Assembly (NCBI RefSeq): GCF_000485595.1
Contig: NW_014577217.1
Location: forward strand, 436,290 to 486,828
Source of the DNA: Priapulus caudatus
Taxonomy: Eukaryota; Priapulida; Priapulimorpha; Priapulimorphida; Priapulidae
DNA: 50,539 nt
Reading direction: 5' to 3'
A program made the translations under genes and the position numbers. The notes under the pieces are model-generated. The model did not search any database. It was given only the letters and a program-made list of their open reading frames with translations, and was not told the origin of the DNA. Position 1 is the first letter of the stretch; each line of letters starts with the position of its first letter. Below, piece by piece: positions 48,664 to 50,539 of this stretch.

Positions 48664-48796
48664 GGCCTGACCTCTTCTTAGAAGCATCTATTGCAGTGCT
48701 CTTAAAGGCCATTCTTTGGAAGCTGTGTTCTCCAGAAAGAATTGGTGCCCTCAACTTCAGTGAAGCTGTACCTGGTATTTCTTCATTTGCTGACCT
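48664..48796 (+). CDS. RPAP1: RPAP1 exon 23, intact distal copy
   Basis: In phase with the exon ending at 48381, it reads PDLFLEASIAVLLKAILWKL, then CSPERIGALNF and VPGISSFADL, matching the LNLD...LPGLTSFPDLY stretch of human RPAP1. Its GTGAGT donor leaves phase 2, exactly what the exon at 44864 (LYRSLLEHFEAVSFGD) needs. Whether further RPAP1 exons follow beyond the window cannot be seen. Confidence 0.85.
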
Positions 48797-48944
48797 GTGA
48801 GTAATTTAAAAATTGGTAATGAACAGTACTATAGAGTATAGAGGGTTCCGCGACTTGGACTAAAAATAGCAATATTACCTACAATCCCGTGCCGCCGGCC
48901 ATACTGGTTACAAACAGAGCGAACATGTGTGTCGTGTAATCTGT

Positions 48945-49040
48945 AGACTGGTACTCGCTCCCACCTCTCGGCTTAGTTACTCGATGGGTCCATGCATCCA
49001 TTGAGTAACTAAGCCGAGAGGTGGGAGCGAGTACCAGTCT
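48945..49040. repeat. Near-perfect hairpin
   Basis: Arms of about 43 bp, built on TGGTACTCGCTCCCACCTCT and its inverse, flank a 10-base loop with one mismatch. RNA across this would fold into a long stem. The equivalent at 42040-42132 has lost three bases in the left arm only. Confidence 0.85.
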
Positions 49041-49623
49041 ATATAATCTGCTGATTTGCACAATCAACCGATTTTACATTAGCTATAGTATAGTGTTATT
49101 ATTGCAATAGATATTAGTAGTAGGTGGATCCCGATTTTTCAGGACAGGTTTATCAACGTGGGTTAGGGTGCTCCGCTAGAGTTCAATGAGATTACACAGG
49201 TCAGGTTTCGCAGGGCTTATTAGCGTCGCGAGATTGCACGCAACACATATGTTCATGGACTTGAGTTTGTTTACATCGCAAGTGTTCAGAAATTTCACCG
49301 ATTTTACAGCATATAGCTATCAAACACAGGTTTTATAACATCTGGTGTATGCACATTTGCCAACTGTCTGAAGATCTCTGAAGTGTACGTAGTATGGACA
49401 AGTACTTTGATTCACTAGACAACGTAGTATGGATAAATACTTTGATTCACTAGACAACGTAGCCAAAGCACGCTATCTCGAGAAAATTGCGTGAATTGGG
49501 AATCGACACCCGTACGAGAATGGAGCGAGGACCACAACTTGTGCCCATCACGTACTTATTTGGATCTCGTGAATTGACTACCTAACATTCTAGCCGAGTC
49601 CATTTTATACTCTCAAGGACTTT

Positions 49624-49965
49624 TAGAACCACAAAAGCCTGGATGCCTACGATCGACTGTTCTGCGGTTGGGTTAGTGGTGTATCAGGCTACATCTATCA
49701 TGTGAACAGTGAGAGTCCCATCTACGTTATCCGAGCACGTGTTATGCACTACCAGTCTCTGATTATACCATCTCTCTATCCGTGCATGAGTCACGATGAG
49801 ATAAATGGGACAGGCATCATGTCAGCACACTGTAATTGTAAAGCCGGGCTTGGTGAATTCTGTTCACATGTTGCCTCGGTGCTATTTTATGAAGAGTATG
49901 CTGCACGTGCAAGAGAAATCATCACCCCCAATCAAACAGCTGCCTACTGGATACCGGCGATATAG
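49624..49965 (+). pseudogene. SWIM zinc-finger protein fragment (YqaJ-associated type), distal copy
   Basis: The open frame reads NHKSLDAYDRLFCGWVSGVS, a block ending IRARVMHYQSL, then the SWIM signature AHCNCKAGLGEFCSHVASVL, FYEEYAARAREI, and AAYWIPAI-stop. In fish, cnidarian and sponge genomes similar N-terminal SWIM regions precede a YqaJ-type nuclease domain; that link is from general knowledge. The nuclease part is absent. An upstream frame starting MDKYFDSLDN near 49434 looks like the N-terminus but is shifted out of frame. It is a fragment, not a working gene. Confidence 0.75.
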
Positions 49966-49994
49966 CATTATGTATATAAAATTATAAGTGTAAA

Positions 49995-50193
49995 TGTGTA
50001 GCGGCGTGCGCCGTGCGTGCGGTGTACCTGTGTGTTGCAGAGGAGCATTTGACCGGCATTTACAGGTAATTATCGGCAATACTAGGCGAAAGAGAGTAGA
50101 GAAACATTAAGACATTGGTAGTAAATACATTTCGTGTTTATTCAGCATTGCTTTTTTATTGAAAATGCTCCAAGAATCTGTGGTCCGCCTGGT
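49995..50193 (+). mobile_element. Solo terminal region of the CACAGGCACTTGG family
   Basis: The sequence TTGCAGAGGAGCATTTGACC, then ACATTAAGACATTGGTAGTA, then TGCTCCAAGAATCTGTGG closely follows the right ends at 2530-2672 and 26575-26717. The terminus is diverged (AATCTGTG for TGCCTGTG) and no left partner is present. The counterpart in the proximal copy is 43054-43236. Confidence 0.7.
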
Positions 50194-50539
50194 CTCTCGT
50201 CACTTTACCTTGTGTTGTGATCACGCTAGGCAGCCTAAAAAAGCTGTGTGGCTCTCTCTGATACCGATTGCTGCAGTTGACAACACCGCAGGAGAGCGGC
50301 GTTGTGATGCATTTGCTTAATAGGCGAATATAAAGTGAGCAGAGGTGCGTTGCTCAATGTACTTGTACCATGCCTGAACTGGTTTCTGTATCCGTCATGG
50401 CCGGTGTCGTTGCATTGTGGGTAATATGAAAAATTGCGGAACCCTCTATAGGTGTTGAACAACAGTAGAGGGTGTCCATAGGCTGCAGGCCTAAATTATA
50501 AGCATAAGCATCGAACATAAATTAATTAAAAATACGCAC

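Larger units (their letters stand above)
48839..50448 (+). mobile_element. 1.6-kb TIR element with SWIM-protein fragment, distal copy
   Basis: Starts TAGAGGGTTCCGC and ends GCGGAACCCTCTA, flanked by TA on both sides (48837-48838 and 50449-50450). TA duplication suggests a Tc1/mariner-like insertion habit, but no DDE transposase is present. Contents: a near-perfect 96-bp palindrome (48945-49040), the SWIM-domain frame, and an embedded terminal region of the CACAGGCACTTGG family (about 49995-50193). Confidence 0.7.
47668..50539 (+). repeat. Distal copy of the duplicated segment (runs off the window)
   Basis: It matches 40369-43591 from its first bases (GGACTAAACATGG) to the end of the window. 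It lacks the hAT insertion and most of the small deletions, and has its own 31-bp local tandem duplication at about 49405-49465. It starts about 1.7 kb beyond the RPAP1 stop codon. Confidence 0.9.

Overview
The window is animal nuclear DNA. The genes are split into many short exons with GT-AG introns, the base composition is AT-rich, and every recognisable protein is a conserved eukaryotic one. Introns are mostly a few hundred bases long. The non-coding DNA is full of foldback and terminal-inverted-repeat (TIR) DNA transposons, microsatellites and a TTAGGG-type repeat. The organism is best described as an invertebrate, perhaps a sponge or another early-branching marine animal. That placement is an inference from gene structure and transposon content, and no lineage marker proves it.

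Layout. (1) 589-844, minus: first coding exon of a mitochondrial CGFS monothiol glutaredoxin (GLRX5), the rest lying off the left edge. (2) 1279-14861, plus, divergent from GLRX5: a 21-exon gene for a 980-residue protein with N-terminal ankyrin repeats joined to a glycoside-hydrolase-family-20-like module. Its catalytic Asp-Glu pair appears to be replaced, and I do not know a named family with this architecture. (3) 16502-23953, minus, convergent with the previous gene: complete CPSF2 (CPSF100), 19 coding exons, 770 residues. (4) 23954-27591: a transposon-filled intergenic stretch with insertions nested inside insertions. (5) 27592-45973, plus: RPAP1, 26 coding exons, about 1418 residues, with a tandem pair of large palindromic elements in its first intron and one GC-AG intron. 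(6) 45974-50539: gene-poor flank, of which 47668-50539 is a second copy of 40369-43591 from inside RPAP1.

The two copies of that segment are the key structural problem. The two RPAP1 exons in it are frame-disrupted at their expected place (41 kb) but open and in perfect splice phase in the distal copy (48 kb), which lies beyond the RPAP1 stop codon. The proximal copy also carries a 378-bp hAT-type insertion that the distal copy lacks. This could be a tandem duplication with a decaying proximal copy, or two haplotypes assembled in series with one poorly polished. In both copies the segment contains a roughly 1.6-kb TIR element with a piece of a SWIM zinc-finger protein of the kind usually linked to YqaJ nuclease domains in animal mobile DNA.

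Functionally, CPSF2 (pre-mRNA 3' end processing) and RPAP1 (RNA polymerase II assembly and Mediator-linked transcription) point away from each other across 3.6 kb. GLRX5 (iron-sulfur cluster delivery) and the ankyrin/GH20-like gene share a 434-bp divergent interval. I see no operon-like link among the four genes. Exon coordinates were read by eye from splice signals, phase continuity and family resemblance. Summed exon lengths are multiples of three for every complete gene. No tRNA or rRNA gene was recognised, but I could not scan for them exhaustively.
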